64,000 nt of DNA from Glycomyces niveus. GTDB lineage: Bacteria; Actinomycetota; Actinomycetes; Mycobacteriales; Micromonosporaceae. Location of the stretch: contig NZ_JAGFNP010000005.1 in the NCBI RefSeq assembly GCF_017592475.1, positions 124,001 through 188,000 on the forward strand, given 5' to 3'. Shown in pieces: positions 51,138 through 61,300 of the stretch (its first letter is position 1; each line of letters opens with the position of its first letter). The notes beneath the pieces are model-generated. The model was not told the DNA's origin. It did no database searches and saw only the letters and a program-made list of their open reading frames with translations. The position numbers were made by a program, and so were the translations under genes.

Positions 51138-51590
51138 TCAGAAGATCTGGTGGCGCTGGGTGTCGGCGTCGGCTTCGGTGGGCGGGCGGCGCTGGGAGAT
51201 GGTGATGGTGGTGGTGGCGCCCTCGACGTGGGCTTCGACCTCGTCGGTGAGCGCTCTGAGGACCTGCCACTGGTAGGACCCGGAGTCGGGCAGAGGGTCG
51301 CCTTTGGGGCGGCTGAGGGCGATCTGGAGGGTTTCCTCGCCCACCGCGAGGCGGCAGTGGAGGGGCTGGTCGTTCGGCTTGCGGCGGAACGGGCGCGGGC
51401 GTCCGTGCTCGGCGGGGATCAGGAGCGTGACGGCGGCGTTGACCGCCGCCCGCAGGTCCTCGATCTCGTCTAGCGAGAACCCGAGGCGGGTCGCCACCGC
51501 CGCGGTCGCGGTCGGCAGGACCGACAGGTAGTCGCCCGTCGAGGGCACGTCGAGCAGCAGCACGTCCTCGCGCTCATCGCTCACCGGCAT
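51138..51590 (-). CDS. RsbW-like HATPase domain protein
   Basis: A 150-residue protein with an anti-sigma-factor type GHKL fold. The N-box-like stretch SLDEIEDLRAAVNAAVTLLI matches RsbW/UsfX proteins, while the later ATP-lid and G-box motifs are weak. Such kinases bind SigB/SigF-type sigma factors and phosphorylate STAS antagonists. No partner gene adjoins it; a STAS gene is 10 kb away. ATG 51590 follows AGGAAG. Confidence 0.75.
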   Translation of the reverse strand: MPVSDEREDVLLLDVPSTGDYLSVLPTATAAVATRLGFSLDEIEDLRAAVNAAVTLLIPAEHGRPRPFRRKPNDQPLHCRLAVGEETLQIALSRPKGDPLPDSGSYQWQVLRALTDEVEAHVEGATTTITISQRRPPTEADADTQRHQIF

Positions 51591-51713
51591 CGCCGCTTCC
51601 TGTGACTGAGGGGCCGAAGGACTTCCGCCCTCTCGCCCCAAAGGATAATCGGGTCGGCTCCCCGGCGCCGCACACCCCGCCTGAAATCCCCCGCGAGGGG
51701 CCCGGTACGGCGA

Positions 51714-51748
51714 AGCGCCCGCCGCCGCCTGCGGCGGTGACGGGCGCT
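51714..51748 (-). terminator. Hairpin after sodN
   Basis: AGCGCCCG (51714-51721) pairs with CGGGCGCT (51741-51748), with an inner CCGCCG/CGGCGG stem. It lies about 20 bp beyond the sodN stop on the minus strand. Confidence 0.6.
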
Positions 51749-51768
51749 CTCTGCGGGGCTTCGCGGGC

Positions 51769-52179
51769 CTAGGCCTGCTTGGTCTCCCAGAAGATCTTGG
51801 CGATCTCGTCGATCTTCGCCAGCAGCTCCTCGGCGACCTTCGGGTCGGCGGAGCCCTTGGCGCCCGAGGCGCCGGCCAGCTTCGTCGCCTCGTTCACGAG
51901 GGTGTGCAGCTGCGGGTACTTCTCGAAGTGCGGCGGCTTGAAGTAGTCGGTCCACAGCACCCACAGGTGCTCCTTGACCAGGTTCGAACGCTGCTCCTTG
52001 ATGATGAGGGCGCGCGTGCGGAACTCCGGGTCCTCGTTGGCCTGGTACTTCTCGCAGATGGCCTTCACGGACTCCGCTTCAATGCGGGCCTGCGCCGGGT
52101 CGTAGACCCCGCACGGCAGGTCGCAGTGAGCCGAAGCCGAGATCTGCGGCATGAGCCGCTTGAACAGAGGCTTGAACAT
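51769..52179 (-). CDS. sodN: Nickel superoxide dismutase
   Basis: A 136-residue NiSOD precursor. The nickel hook HCDLPCGVY starts at His18, so a 17-residue propeptide (MFKPLFKRLMPQISASA) must be removed to expose His1, Cys2 and Cys6 of the mature enzyme. The rest (RIEAESVKAICEKYQ, VLWTDYFKPPHFEKYP, IFWETKQA) is family-typical. It dismutates superoxide in the cytoplasm. The usual neighbour sodX, encoding the processing peptidase, is not adjacent. Confidence 0.97.
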   Translation of the reverse strand: MFKPLFKRLMPQISASAHCDLPCGVYDPAQARIEAESVKAICEKYQANEDPEFRTRALIIKEQRSNLVKEHLWVLWTDYFKPPHFEKYPQLHTLVNEATKLAGASGAKGSADPKVAEELLAKIDEIAKIFWETKQA

Positions 52180-52368
52180 TGCCCCTCCAGCTTCTTTCCA
52201 GTGGGTGTGATTCCACCGCCGACCCTACCTCTCCGAAGGGCGATTTCGGCCCGGCCCCTAGAGTTAGAGACGCAGCACCGTCCCTCACGGAACACCATGC
52301 TGGACAGTGCAAACGCCGCCGCCACCAGCCCGGCACCGCAAGCGCCGCAAACATGGAGGTCATGCCAG

Positions 52369-53331
52369 ATGCTCGCCGCCTACGCCAGTGCCGTGAACCC
52401 CGAGGACCCTTTCGCCGCCCTCTCGGTGGGTGAGATCGAGCCCCCGGACGTTCCCGAGGACTGGACGCGGGTGCCCGTCGCCGCGGCCTCGCTCAACCAC
52501 CACGACCTGTGGTCGCTCGCGGGCGTCGGACTTCGTGCCGACCAGTGCCCGATGATCCTCGGCACGGACGCCGTGGGGCGCACCGCGTCCGGGCACCACG
52601 TCGTGGTCTACCCCGTCATCGGCGACGCCTCGCTCGACGACGAGACCTTGGACCCCAAGCGGACCCTGCTCTCCGAGCACTACCCGGGCACGCTCGCCGA
52701 GTCCGTCGCCGTGCCCGCGCGGAACCTCGTGCCCGCTCCACAAGGGTGGACCGCCGCCGAGGCCGCCTGCCTGCCGACCGCGTTCCTCACCGCCTGGCGG
52801 ATGCTCACCACGCGCGGCCGCCTCCCCGCCGAGGGCGCCGTGCTCGTGCAGGGGACCGGCGGCGGCGTCGCCACGGCCGCGATCGTGCTCGCGAAGGCCC
52901 TCGGCGCGCGCGTCTACGCCACCGGCCGCGACCCTGAGCGGCGTGAGAAGGCCGCCGCGATCGGTGCCGAGCCCGTCGAGGCCGGCGGCCGCCTGCCCGA
53001 GCGCGTGGACATCGTCATCGACTCCGTCGGCGCGCCGGTCATGGAGCACTCGATCAAGTCCCTCAAGCCCGGCGGGCGCCTCGTCAGCTGCGGCGTCACC
53101 GCCGGCCCGGTCGCCGAGGTCGACATGCGGCACGTCTTCTTCAAGCAGCTCGAGATCCTGGGCTCGACCATGGGCACCCGCGACGAACTGCTCGAAGTCA
53201 TCCGGTTCTGCGCCGAACGGGAGCTCAAGCCCGTCATCGACTCCACCTATACGCTCGCCGACGCCGAAGCCGCACTTCGGCGCCTGCACTCCGGCGAGGC
53301 CTTCGGGAAGGTCGTCGTCACCGTGGAGTGA
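52369..53331 (+). CDS. Zinc-free MDR alcohol dehydrogenase/quinone oxidoreductase-like
   Basis: A 320-residue medium-chain dehydrogenase/reductase. Cofactor binding is shown by VLVQGTGGGVATAAIVLAKALGA with DIVIDSVGAP following. The structural zinc cysteine cluster is missing, and a catalytic-site SLNHHDLWSLAG remains. Best read as an NADPH-dependent oxidoreductase of unknown substrate. ATG 52369 lies 9 nt after GGAGG (52355-52359). Divergent from sodN by 189 bp, so possibly shared oxidative-stress control. Confidence 0.87.
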   Translation: MLAAYASAVNPEDPFAALSVGEIEPPDVPEDWTRVPVAAASLNHHDLWSLAGVGLRADQCPMILGTDAVGRTASGHHVVVYPVIGDASLDDETLDPKRTLLSEHYPGTLAESVAVPARNLVPAPQGWTAAEAACLPTAFLTAWRMLTTRGRLPAEGAVLVQGTGGGVATAAIVLAKALGARVYATGRDPERREKAAAIGAEPVEAGGRLPERVDIVIDSVGAPVMEHSIKSLKPGGRLVSCGVTAGPVAEVDMRHVFFKQLEILGSTMGTRDELLEVIRFCAERELKPVIDSTYTLADAEAALRRLHSGEAFGKVVVTVE

Positions 53332-53370
53332 AGCCCAGCGTCGTAAGTACGACACTGGAGTCGGTTTCTG

Positions 53371-53397
53371 GCGGGTTCGCCCTACGGGCGGGCCCGC
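53371..53397 (+). terminator. Hairpin after MDR dehydrogenase gene
   Basis: A 12-bp stem with two wobble pairs (53371-53382 with 53386-53397) around a TAC loop, without a T run. Confidence 0.45.
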
Positions 53398-53464
53398 CTG
53401 CGTTCACCCTGTAATGAATGTCACCGTCGAACAGGTTCGGGGTTGCACAAGGGGGAGAGCGGCC

Positions 53465-53962
53465 ATGTCAGTAATGGGTCGGGTCAAGGGCGGTTTCAAA
53501 TCCGCCGCCGGGAGCGCGTGGGTCGTCACGAAGAAGCTCCTGGTCAGAGTCGCGATCGCGGCCGCCATCATGGTCGTCGCCATCGCCCTGGCCAGGCACG
53601 GGGAGAGCGCCGCGTCCGAGATCGGGGGCATGGAGGAGGCCTCCGGGACCGAGGCGCATCCGATCGCCGCGCAGCGGGCGATCCTCTCGGAGGGCTGGAC
53701 GGACGAGCAGCTCTTCCTCTGCAACTACACGGTGGACGCCACCTTCGGCGTCTCGATCTTCACCGAGACCGACTGGAGTTCGCGCCGCCTCGCGCGCGTC
53801 CTCAACGGCACCGAGCTCGAAGGCTCGTGCATGTCCACGACGGGAGAGAAGTCGCTGGGATGCAACGGCCTGGAATGGGAGACCGAGTGGATCCACGTCC
53901 GACACGGCGACACGGTCGGCTATACGCCCGCCTCCTGCCTCGTCAGTGACGGCATCTTCTGA
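53465..53962 (+). CDS. Membrane-anchored or secreted protein with SH3-like domain
   Basis: A 165-residue hypothetical protein. It has a basic N terminus and one hydrophobic helix (LLVRVAIAAAIMVVAIALA, about residues 25-43). An external domain follows with four cysteines and a C-terminal pattern (LARVLNGTELEGSC...WIHVRHGDTVGYTPASCL) like bacterial SH3 repeats that bind peptidoglycan. No operon partner is evident. Function unknown. Confidence 0.68.
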   Translation: MSVMGRVKGGFKSAAGSAWVVTKKLLVRVAIAAAIMVVAIALARHGESAASEIGGMEEASGTEAHPIAAQRAILSEGWTDEQLFLCNYTVDATFGVSIFTETDWSSRRLARVLNGTELEGSCMSTTGEKSLGCNGLEWETEWIHVRHGDTVGYTPASCLVSDGIF

Positions 53963-54051
53963 GCAGCGCCGCAACGAGGCGCGATCAAGCGGCGCCGCCG
54001 GCACGGCGCAGTCAGCAAGGGCACGGCTCCAGGCACAGGGGAGGGAAGCGC

Positions 54052-54086
54052 GAAGCGGGGTCCGGCGATTCGCCGGACCCCGCTTC
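54052..54086. terminator. Strong bidirectional terminator
   Basis: A perfect 16-bp stem (54052-54067 with 54071-54086), loop ATT, between the converging SH3-like gene and the second sugar importer operon. Confidence 0.82.
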
Positions 54087-54101
54087 ATGCGTGCACTGCG
54101 C

Positions 54102-55010
54102 CTACTTCAGGCCGACGCCCGCGACGCCCTCGACGATCCGCTTCTGGAAGACCAGGAAGACGATGAGCAGCGGCGCGGCGCCGAGCACCGCGGAGGCCAT
54201 GGTCTGGGCGTAGAACAGGCCGTAGCCGCCGGCGACGGCCTGGAGGCCCACCGGGAGGGTCATCATCGACGGGTCGGTCGCGATGAGCATCGGCCACAGG
54301 AAGTTGTTCCACGAGCCGATGAAGGTGAAGATCCCGACCGCGGCCATGATCGGGCCCGAGACCGGCAGGATCACGTTCCACAGGATGCGGAAGTGCCCGG
54401 CGCCGTCGAGCTTCGCGGCCTCCTCGTAGTCGCGGGGGATCCCGTCGAAGAAGCGCTTGAGGATGAACACCATGACCGGGGCGACGACCTGCGGGAGCGC
54501 CAGGCCCCAGTAGGTGCCGCCCATGTGGAGGGCGTTCACCAGGTCGAACAGCGGGATGATGAGCGCCTGCCCCGGCACCATCAGGCCGGCGATGATCGAA
54601 CCGAACACGATGTTCTTGCCCGGGAAGTCGAACCGGGAGAACCCGTACGCGGCCAGCGTGCACAGCACCAGGGTCAGGACGGTCACGATCGTCGAGACGA
54701 CGGTCGAGTTGAGCATCCAGGTGAGGTGGTCGCCGCGCTCGAACAGGACCTTGTAGCCCTCGATCGACCATTCGCGGGGGATCCAGTGGATGTCCTGGCC
54801 GAGGCTGGCCTCGGTCTCCGACTTCAGCGAGGTGGACACCGCCCACACCAGCGGGAGGAGCCAGAACACGCCGAGGAGGCCCGCGGCGATGTACACGATG
54901 ACGGCGCCCACGGAGGGCTTCTTGCCGCGCCACTTGAAAAGCCGCCGGCGCCTGACGGCGGTCGGGCGGCCCGCCTCAGCGGCCGTCGACCTCTCTTGCA
55001 CTGCGGTCAT
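54102..55010 (-). CDS. Sugar ABC transporter permease, MalG-type
   Basis: A 302-residue permease with about six transmembrane helices after a basic N terminus. The coupling loop reads DYEEAAKLDGAGHFRILWNV. It is the last gene of a three-gene importer (binding protein, MalF-type, MalG-type) spaced by 1-21 bp. As with the first importer, no ATPase is encoded, so it should use a shared MsiK-type subunit. Confidence 0.92.
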   Translation of the reverse strand: MTAVQERSTAAEAGRPTAVRRRRLFKWRGKKPSVGAVIVYIAAGLLGVFWLLPLVWAVSTSLKSETEASLGQDIHWIPREWSIEGYKVLFERGDHLTWMLNSTVVSTIVTVLTLVLCTLAAYGFSRFDFPGKNIVFGSIIAGLMVPGQALIIPLFDLVNALHMGGTYWGLALPQVVAPVMVFILKRFFDGIPRDYEEAAKLDGAGHFRILWNVILPVSGPIMAAVGIFTFIGSWNNFLWPMLIATDPSMMTLPVGLQAVAGGYGLFYAQTMASAVLGAAPLLIVFLVFQKRIVEGVAGVGLK

Positions 55011-55011
55011 G

Positions 55012-55950
55012 TCAGTCCTCCTTCCGGGAGAACAGCCGGAACTGGAAGATGGAGATGATCAGGATGAGCACGAAGAGGACGTAGGACAGCGCCGACGCGT
55101 AGCCGATGCGGAAGCCCTCGAAGCCCGCGATGTAGATGTAGTGGATGGCCACTTCGGACTCGCGGTTCGGGCCGCCGCCGGTCATGATGTACATCTGGTC
55201 GAAGATGCGCAGCGACGCGATGAGCTGCAGCACGATCACCATGGCGGTGGTGCGGTTGAGCAGCGGCAGGGTGATGCGCCACAGCTGCTGCCACCAGTTC
55301 GCGCCGTCGATCGAGGACGCCTCGTAGACGGACGGGTCGATCGTCTGGAGCGCGGCCAGGTAGAGCAGGAAGTTGAAGCCGAGGGTCCACCACACGGTCG
55401 TGATGACCACCGACCACATGGCGACGCCGCCCTCGCCCTGGACCCAGATCTGGTTGGTGTCCGCGTTCTGGAGGCCCAGCAGCTCCAGGTAGTGGTTGAG
55501 CAGGCCGCCGTCGGGCTGGTAGATCCAGATCCAGATCATGGTGACCACGGAGACGGGCACGACGAACGGCGCGAAGAACGCCATCCGCAGGAACCAGCCG
55601 ATGCGGCGGGCGCGGTTGACCAGCAGCGCGAAGACGATCGAGAGGACCACCAGCGGCGGGGTCGAGTAGAGCGTGAACTCGGCGGTGTTCCACAGCGCGT
55701 TCCAGGCGCGCTCGTCGCCGAAGGCCTCGAACCAGTTGTCCAGGCCGATCCACGAGGCGGCGCGGCCGGTCAGGCTCTTGTCGGTGAACGAGTAGTACAG
55801 GCCCAGGAAGGTCGGCCAGACCAGGAACAGGGCGTAGAAGGCGACGAAGGGGAGCACGAACCACAGGCCGGTCCACGACTGCTTCTTCGTGTCGGTGGGG
55901 GGCCGCACCATTGCGGCGGGCACGGGTGGTGCCTCTGTTTTCACTGTCAT
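55012..55950 (-). CDS. Sugar ABC transporter permease, MalF-type
   Basis: A 312-residue permease with six or more transmembrane helices and the coupling loop SVYEASSIDGANWWQQLWRI. It ends 1 bp before the MalG-type gene starts, so the two are translationally coupled. It resembles permeases of the carbohydrate CUT1 class, and the cargo is not identifiable. Confidence 0.92.
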   Translation of the reverse strand: MTVKTEAPPVPAAMVRPPTDTKKQSWTGLWFVLPFVAFYALFLVWPTFLGLYYSFTDKSLTGRAASWIGLDNWFEAFGDERAWNALWNTAEFTLYSTPPLVVLSIVFALLVNRARRIGWFLRMAFFAPFVVPVSVVTMIWIWIYQPDGGLLNHYLELLGLQNADTNQIWVQGEGGVAMWSVVITTVWWTLGFNFLLYLAALQTIDPSVYEASSIDGANWWQQLWRITLPLLNRTTAMVIVLQLIASLRIFDQMYIMTGGGPNRESEVAIHYIYIAGFEGFRIGYASALSYVLFVLILIISIFQFRLFSRKED

Positions 55951-55971
55951 CAGAAGTCCTAATGCAACGTT

Positions 55972-57312
55972 TCAGTCGACCGGGGAGGGCAGGGCGAGGA
56001 GGGTTTCGATCCGGTTCTTGATCTGGGCCAGAGCGTCCTCGGGGGTCGTCGCCAGCGCGTACACCTGGTTGAGGACCCCGCCGACCTCGTCGAAGAGGCG
56101 GGCGGCGGATCCGGAGAACCACACGTCGGGGTCGAACTGGACGTTCTCGACCACGCCGGAGTACTCCGCGTTCGGTTGCAGCGCCTGGTATTCGGCGCTC
56201 TCGGTGACGGGCAGGTAGGCCGGGGTGTGGCCGCCGCCCTCGCCCCAGCGGAAGCTGTTGTGGAGCATGTAGGCCGCGTATTCGAGGGTGGCCTCGCGGA
56301 CCCCGGTGTCCCAGGTGTTGTGGCGGGGGAGGACGAACGCGTGGCAGTCGCCTTGCGTGTACCGGTGGCCGTTGAAGAACGAGGGCATCTCGGTCATCGA
56401 GAAGTCGAGGCCCTGGGCCTCGTTGAAGGCGCGGAAGCGGTTGATCTCCCAGTTGCCGACCTGCACCAGCCCGGCCGAGCCGACTTCGAAGTTGGCCGCG
56501 CACTGGCCGCCGTCGGCGAACGTGGGGCACAGGCCCTCTTCGGCCATGCGGTACATGATCTCGATGGCGGTGAGCGCCTTGTCGTCGTCTATCTCGTAGT
56601 CGCCGTCGCCGAAGGTCATCTCGCCTTCCTGCTGGCGGTACCAGGCCCAGAACTGGCGCCATCCGGCGAAGGTGTCGAGCGAGGTGCCGTACTCGCCGGT
56701 GACGTCCTTGACCGCGCGGAGCAGGTCGAAGTACGCCTCGACGCCGTCGGTCTCCAGGAGGGTGCCGTCGGGGTTGAGGACGCCGGCCTGCTCGCAGACG
56801 GTGCGGTTGTAGTAGTTCACCAGGGCGTGGGTGTCGAGCGGGATGGCGTAGAGCTCGCCGCCGGCGAAGGACTTCTCCCAGACGCCGTCGGCGAAGTCCT
56901 CGGCGGCCACGCCGTGGTCATTGAGCTCGCTCTCGGTGATGGGGTCCATGAGGGTCGCGGGCGAGAGGCTCTTGAGCCGGGAGAGGTGGATGGTGGCGAT
57001 GTCGGAGGCGTTGCCGCTCGAGGCGCCCATGACGAGGCGGGTGTAGAAGGGGGTGCCCCAGCCGAAGGTGGTGGCCTCGAGGTCGATGTCGGGGTGCTCG
57101 GCCGAGAAGTCGCCGTGCATCTCGGTCATGATCGCGCCGTCGGCGCCGGCGAGGAGGTTCCACTGCTTGACGCGGGTCTTGTCGCTGAGGCCGCCGCTGA
57201 GCGAGCCGCAGCCGGCCAGGCCGAGGCCGGCGGCCGCCGCCGTGCCGGTGAGGAGTGCCCTTCTGGAGACCGCGCTCGAAGCGGGGCCAGGGGGCGAGGG
57301 ATGATTCGGCAT
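55972..57312 (-). CDS. Sugar-binding lipoprotein of ABC importer
   Basis: A 446-residue CUT1-class solute-binding protein. The N terminus shows a twin arginine (SRRALLTG) and the lipobox LAGC, so it is probably a Tat-exported lipoprotein. The conserved aromatic ligand residues of oligosaccharide binders occur (GWRQFWAWY, GNWEINRFRAF). The start is ATG 57312; the preceding TTG is less likely. Expression is probably from the promoter at 57375-57404, with nearby palindromes suggesting a LacI-family repressor whose gene is not in the window. Confidence 0.9.
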   Translation of the reverse strand: MPNHPSPPGPASSAVSRRALLTGTAAAAGLGLAGCGSLSGGLSDKTRVKQWNLLAGADGAIMTEMHGDFSAEHPDIDLEATTFGWGTPFYTRLVMGASSGNASDIATIHLSRLKSLSPATLMDPITESELNDHGVAAEDFADGVWEKSFAGGELYAIPLDTHALVNYYNRTVCEQAGVLNPDGTLLETDGVEAYFDLLRAVKDVTGEYGTSLDTFAGWRQFWAWYRQQEGEMTFGDGDYEIDDDKALTAIEIMYRMAEEGLCPTFADGGQCAANFEVGSAGLVQVGNWEINRFRAFNEAQGLDFSMTEMPSFFNGHRYTQGDCHAFVLPRHNTWDTGVREATLEYAAYMLHNSFRWGEGGGHTPAYLPVTESAEYQALQPNAEYSGVVENVQFDPDVWFSGSAARLFDEVGGVLNQVYALATTPEDALAQIKNRIETLLALPSPVD

Positions 57313-57374
57313 CAATGCATCACTCCAATGTGATTCAGGGTCGGGGGGCCGGTCCGGGGGTGGGCCGTGGAGCC

Positions 57375-57404
57375 ATTGTTATCGTTCTCATCAGCGCGGG
57401 TCAA
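57375..57404 (-). promoter_or_regulatory. Promoter of the second sugar importer
   Basis: On the minus strand TTGACC (57399-57404), 17 bp, TAACAAT (57375-57381). The spacer holds GAGAACGA, and with the -10 it reads AACGATAACAAT, resembling LacI-family half-sites. Confidence 0.5.
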
Positions 57405-57460
57405 GGCTGGACATCGGAAGAAAACCGGATTGCAACCTGCGTAAAGTGCCTTGACGCCGA

Positions 57461-57478
57461 AACGTTACCGGTAAAGTT
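57461..57478. promoter_or_regulatory. Candidate LacI-type operator
   Basis: AACGTTACCGGTAAAGTT has a perfect TTACCGGTAA core (57465-57474) with near-symmetric flanks, about 60 bp upstream of the importer -35 element. The 11-bp string TACCGGTAACG recurs ahead of kgd at 61387-61397. Confidence 0.4.
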
Positions 57479-57511
57479 CCGGTCAATGGGAATGGCGCGT
57501 CGGCACAGCGC

Positions 57512-57545
57512 AGAACAGGGGAGGCCGTACGGCCTCCCCTGTTCT
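57512..57545 (-). terminator. Terminator after kgd
   Basis: A perfect palindrome of 15-bp arms around GTAC (57512-57545), about 20 bp beyond the kgd stop. Confidence 0.8.
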
Positions 57546-57562
57546 CTATGCGTATGGCGCGG

Positions 57563-60500
57563 TTACTGCGGCTGCGGGACCGCCACGTCGACCAGCGCCT
57601 GCTGCTCGACCTCGTGGACCTTCGGCGAGCCGGTGGACGGCGCGGCCGCGGCCGGGCGCGAGATGCGCCGCAGGTGGACCCCGCCGAGCTGCTCGAGCAG
57701 GTTGAGCGCGATGTGCGACCAGGCGCCCTGGTTCGCCGGCTCCTCCTGGACCCACGCGGTGTCGGTCGCGTTCGGGAACGCCCCGAGGGCGCTCTTGAGC
57801 TCCTCGGCCGGGAGCGGGTAGAGCTGCTCGACGCGGAGGATCGCGGTGTCGGTGACGCCGCGGCTCTCGCGGGCGGCGGCCAGGTCGTAGTAGACCTTGC
57901 CGGAGCACAGGAGGACGCGCTTGACGTTCTCGGCCTTGATCTGGCCGCTCGCCACGGCGGTGTCGTGCAGGACCGGCTGGAAGCGGCCGGTGGTGAACTC
58001 CTCGAGCTGGCTGACGGCGGCCTTGTGGCGCAGCAGCGACTTCGGCGTGAAGACCACGAGGGGCTTCTTGACCGGGTCGAGCGCCTGGCGGCGCAGCAGG
58101 TGGAAGTAGTTCGCCGGGCTCGTGGAGTTGACCACGCGCATGTTCTCGTCGGCGCACAGCTGCAGGAACCGCTCGATGCGGCCCGAGGTGTGGTCGGGGC
58201 CCGCGCCTTCGTGGCCGTGCGGCAGGAGCAGGGTCACGCCGGAGTGCTGGCCCCACTTGGCCTCGCCGGAGGAGATGAACTCGTCGGTGATGGTCTGGGC
58301 GCCGTCGACGAAGTCGCCGAACTGGGCCTCCCAGAGGACGAGCATCTCGGGGTTCTCGACCGAGTAGCCGTACTCGAAGCCGAGAGCGGCGAACTCGGAG
58401 AGCAGCGAGTCGTAGACGAAGAACTTCGCGGCCTGCTCGCCGAGGTGGGCCAGCGGCGTGTACTCGGCGCCGGTGGCCTGGTCGACGACGACGGCGTGGC
58501 GCTGCACGAAGGTGCCGCGGCGCGAGTCCTGGCCGGCGAGGCGGATCGGCTTGCCCTGCATGAGGAGCGAGCCGAACGCGAGGGTCTCGGCGTAGGCCCA
58601 GTCGACCATGCCCGAAGTGGACATCTCGCTGCGCTTCTCGAGGACCTTGCGGACGGCCTTGTGCGGGCCGAACCCTTCGGGGAGCGTGGTGTGGGCCTTG
58701 CCGATCATCGCGATCGTCTCGGCGTCCACGGAGGTGTCGATGTTCGCGACGGGCTCGGGCTGGTGGCGCCACGGCAGCGGGCCGGTCTGCCCGGCCAGGG
58801 CCTCCTTGGTCTCGCGGAAGACCCGTTCGAGCTGGGCCTGGTAGTCCGCGAGCGCCTCCTCGGCGTCCTCCATGGTGATGTCGCCGCGGCCGATGAGCGC
58901 GCGGGTGTAGAGCTTGCGCACGGACTGCTTGCCGTCGATGACCTGGTACATCTGCGGGTTGGTCATCTTGGGGTCGTCGCCCTCGTTGTGGCCGCGGCGG
59001 CGGTAGCAGACCATGTCGATGACGACGTCCTTGTTGAACTGCTGCCGGTACGCGAAGGCGAGCTTCGCGACCTCGCACACGGCCTCGGGGTCGTCCCCGT
59101 TGACGTGGAAGATCGGCGCCTGGATCATGCGGGCGACGTCGGTGCAGTACAGCGAGGAGCGCGAGTGGGCCGGGGCGGTGGTGAAGCCGACCTGGTTGTT
59201 CACGACCACGTGGACGGTGCCGCCGGTGCGGTAGCCGCGCAGCTGCGAGAGGTTCAGGGTCTCGGCAACGACACCCTGGCCGGCGAAGGCCGCGTCGCCG
59301 TGGATCGCCACGGGCATGACGGTGAAGCCGTCCTCGCCCAGGTTGAGGCGGTCCTGCTTGGCGCGCACGATGCCCTCGAGGACCGGGTTCACGGCCTCCA
59401 GGTGCGACGGGTTGGCCGCGACCGAGACGACGGTCTCGTTGCGCCCGTCGGGGGAGGTGAACTTGCCGGTGAGGCCCAGGTGGTACTTGACGTCGCCGGA
59501 GCCGCCGATGCTCTTGGGGTCGATGTGCCCCTCGAACTCGGTGAAGATCTTGGAGAGCTTCTTGCCGACGATGTTGGCGAGCACGTTGAGGCGGCCGCGG
59601 TGCGGCATGCCGATGACGACCTCGTCGATGTCGGCCGAGGCGGCCTCGTTGAGGACGCGGTCGAGCAGCGGGATGAGCGATTCGCCGCCTTCGAGGCTGA
59701 ACCGCTTCTGGCCCACGAACTTCGTCTGCAGGAAGGTCTCGAAGGCCTCGGCGGCGTTGAGCCGCCCGAGGATGTGCTTCTGCTCCTCGACCTTCGGCTT
59801 CTCGAAGGGGACCTCGATGCGGCGCTGGATCCACGCGCGCTCTTCGGGGTCCTGGATGTGCATGTACTCCACGCCGACGCGGCGGCAGTAGGAGTCGCGG
59901 AGCACGCCGAGGATGTCGCGCAGCTTCATGCGCTGCTGGCCCGCGAACCCGCCGACGGGGAAGGTCCGGTCGAGGTCCCACAGGGTGAGGCCGTGCGACA
60001 GGATGTCGAGGTCGGGGTGGCGGCGGATCTCGTAGTGCAGCGGGTTGGTGTCGGCCATGAGGTGGCCGCGCACCCGGTACGCGTGGATGAGCTCGATGAC
60101 GCGGGCGTTCTTGTCGATCTGGCCCTCGTGGGTCTTCGACACGTCGCGGACCCAGCGGACCGGCTCGTAGGGGATGAGCAGCGAGCGGAAGACCTCGTCG
60201 AAGAAGCCGTCGCCGAGCAGCAGCTGGTGCAGCGTGGCGAGGAACTGGCCGGACTCGGCGCCCTGGATGATGCGGTGGTCGTAGGTCGAGGTGATCGTCA
60301 TGATCCGGGAGACGCCCAGGTCGGAGAGGGTCTCGTCGGAGGCCCCGGCGAACTCGGCGGGCACCTCCATGGCGCCGACCCCGACGATGAGGCCCTGGCC
60401 CTTCATCAGGCGCGGCACGGAGTGGACGGTGCCGATCCCGCCGGGGTTGGTGAGCGTGAGCGTCGCCCCGGCGTGGTCCTCCATGGTGAGCTTGTTGTTG

Positions 60501-61300
60501 CGGGCCTTGCGGACCAGGTCCTCGTAGGCCTGCCAGAACTCGCGGAAGTCCATCGACTCGCAGTTCTTGATCGACGGCACGACGAGGGTGCGGCTGCCGT
60601 CGGGCTTGGCGAGGTCGATCGCGAGGCCGAGGTTGATGTGCTCGGGGGTGACGAGCTGCGGCTTGCCGTCCACGACCTTGTACGAGGCGTTCATGCCCGG
60701 GTGGGCCTTCACGGCCTGCACCAGCGCGTAGCCGATCAGGTGGGTGAAGGAGACCTTCCCGCCCTGGCCGCGCTTGAGGTGGTTGTTGATGACGATCCGG
60801 TTGTCGAACAGGAGCTTCGCGGGGACCGCGCGCACCGACGTGGCGGTGGGGATCTCCAGGGACGCGTCCATGTTCTGGGCCACCTTGGCCGCGACGCCTT
60901 TGAGCGGCTTGGTACCGGCGGAGCCTGCGGAGCCGGCAGGGGCGGAGACGGGTTCGTTCACGACGGGCTCTGCCTTCTTCGCGGGTTCTGCAACGGGGGT
61001 CGACGCAGCGGGGGCGGCCTTGACAGGCTCAGGCTCGACCTCGGGCTCAGGCTCGGCCTCGACGACCGGGGTCACCGGCTCGGGCTTCGGCTCGGGCCGC
61101 TTCTCGACGGCAGGGGCCGGCTCGACCTTGCGCTCGCCCTCGTCGGCGAACGATGCGCCCGTCGGATCGCCGCCGAAGAACTCGCGCCAACCGGCGCTGA
61201 CACTGTCGGGGTTTTCGCGGTAACGCTCATACATCTCGTTGACCAGCCATTCATTGGCACCGAAATCGGTCAACGGATTGCCCGGAGTCGCACTCGACAC
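57563..61300 (-). CDS. kgd: Multifunctional 2-oxoglutarate metabolism enzyme Kgd
   Basis: A 1245-residue enzyme combining an N-terminal E1 segment ([18 protein letters not shown]), a Pro/Glu/Val-rich linker (about 55-115), an E2-type acyltransferase core (about 130-360, [15 protein letters not shown]) and a complete ThDP-dependent E1 domain ([36 protein letters not shown]). It converts 2-oxoglutarate to succinyl-CoA with E3 and lipoylated partners, or to succinic semialdehyde or 2-hydroxy-3-oxoadipate. GTG start. Activity in relatives is gated by the FHA protein GarA, which is not seen here. Confidence 0.96.
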   Translation of the reverse strand: MSSATPGNPLTDFGANEWLVNEMYERYRENPDSVSAGWREFFGGDPTGASFADEGERKVEPAPAVEKRPEPKPEPVTPVVEAEPEPEVEPEPVKAAPAASTPVAEPAKKAEPVVNEPVSAPAGSAGSAGTKPLKGVAAKVAQNMDASLEIPTATSVRAVPAKLLFDNRIVINNHLKRGQGGKVSFTHLIGYALVQAVKAHPGMNASYKVVDGKPQLVTPEHINLGLAIDLAKPDGSRTLVVPSIKNCESMDFREFWQAYEDLVRKARNNKLTMEDHAGATLTLTNPGGIGTVHSVPRLMKGQGLIVGVGAMEVPAEFAGASDETLSDLGVSRIMTITSTYDHRIIQGAESGQFLATLHQLLLGDGFFDEVFRSLLIPYEPVRWVRDVSKTHEGQIDKNARVIELIHAYRVRGHLMADTNPLHYEIRRHPDLDILSHGLTLWDLDRTFPVGGFAGQQRMKLRDILGVLRDSYCRRVGVEYMHIQDPEERAWIQRRIEVPFEKPKVEEQKHILGRLNAAEAFETFLQTKFVGQKRFSLEGGESLIPLLDRVLNEAASADIDEVVIGMPHRGRLNVLANIVGKKLSKIFTEFEGHIDPKSIGGSGDVKYHLGLTGKFTSPDGRNETVVSVAANPSHLEAVNPVLEGIVRAKQDRLNLGEDGFTVMPVAIHGDAAFAGQGVVAETLNLSQLRGYRTGGTVHVVVNNQVGFTTAPAHSRSSLYCTDVARMIQAPIFHVNGDDPEAVCEVAKLAFAYRQQFNKDVVIDMVCYRRRGHNEGDDPKMTNPQMYQVIDGKQSVRKLYTRALIGRGDITMEDAEEALADYQAQLERVFRETKEALAGQTGPLPWRHQPEPVANIDTSVDAETIAMIGKAHTTLPEGFGPHKAVRKVLEKRSEMSTSGMVDWAYAETLAFGSLLMQGKPIRLAGQDSRRGTFVQRHAVVVDQATGAEYTPLAHLGEQAAKFFVYDSLLSEFAALGFEYGYSVENPEMLVLWEAQFGDFVDGAQTITDEFISSGEAKWGQHSGVTLLLPHGHEGAGPDHTSGRIERFLQLCADENMRVVNSTSPANYFHLLRRQALDPVKKPLVVFTPKSLLRHKAAVSQLEEFTTGRFQPVLHDTAVASGQIKAENVKRVLLCSGKVYYDLAAARESRGVTDTAILRVEQLYPLPAEELKSALGAFPNATDTAWVQEEPANQGAWSHIALNLLEQLGGVHLRRISRPAAAAPSTGSPKVHEVEQQALVDVAVPQPQ

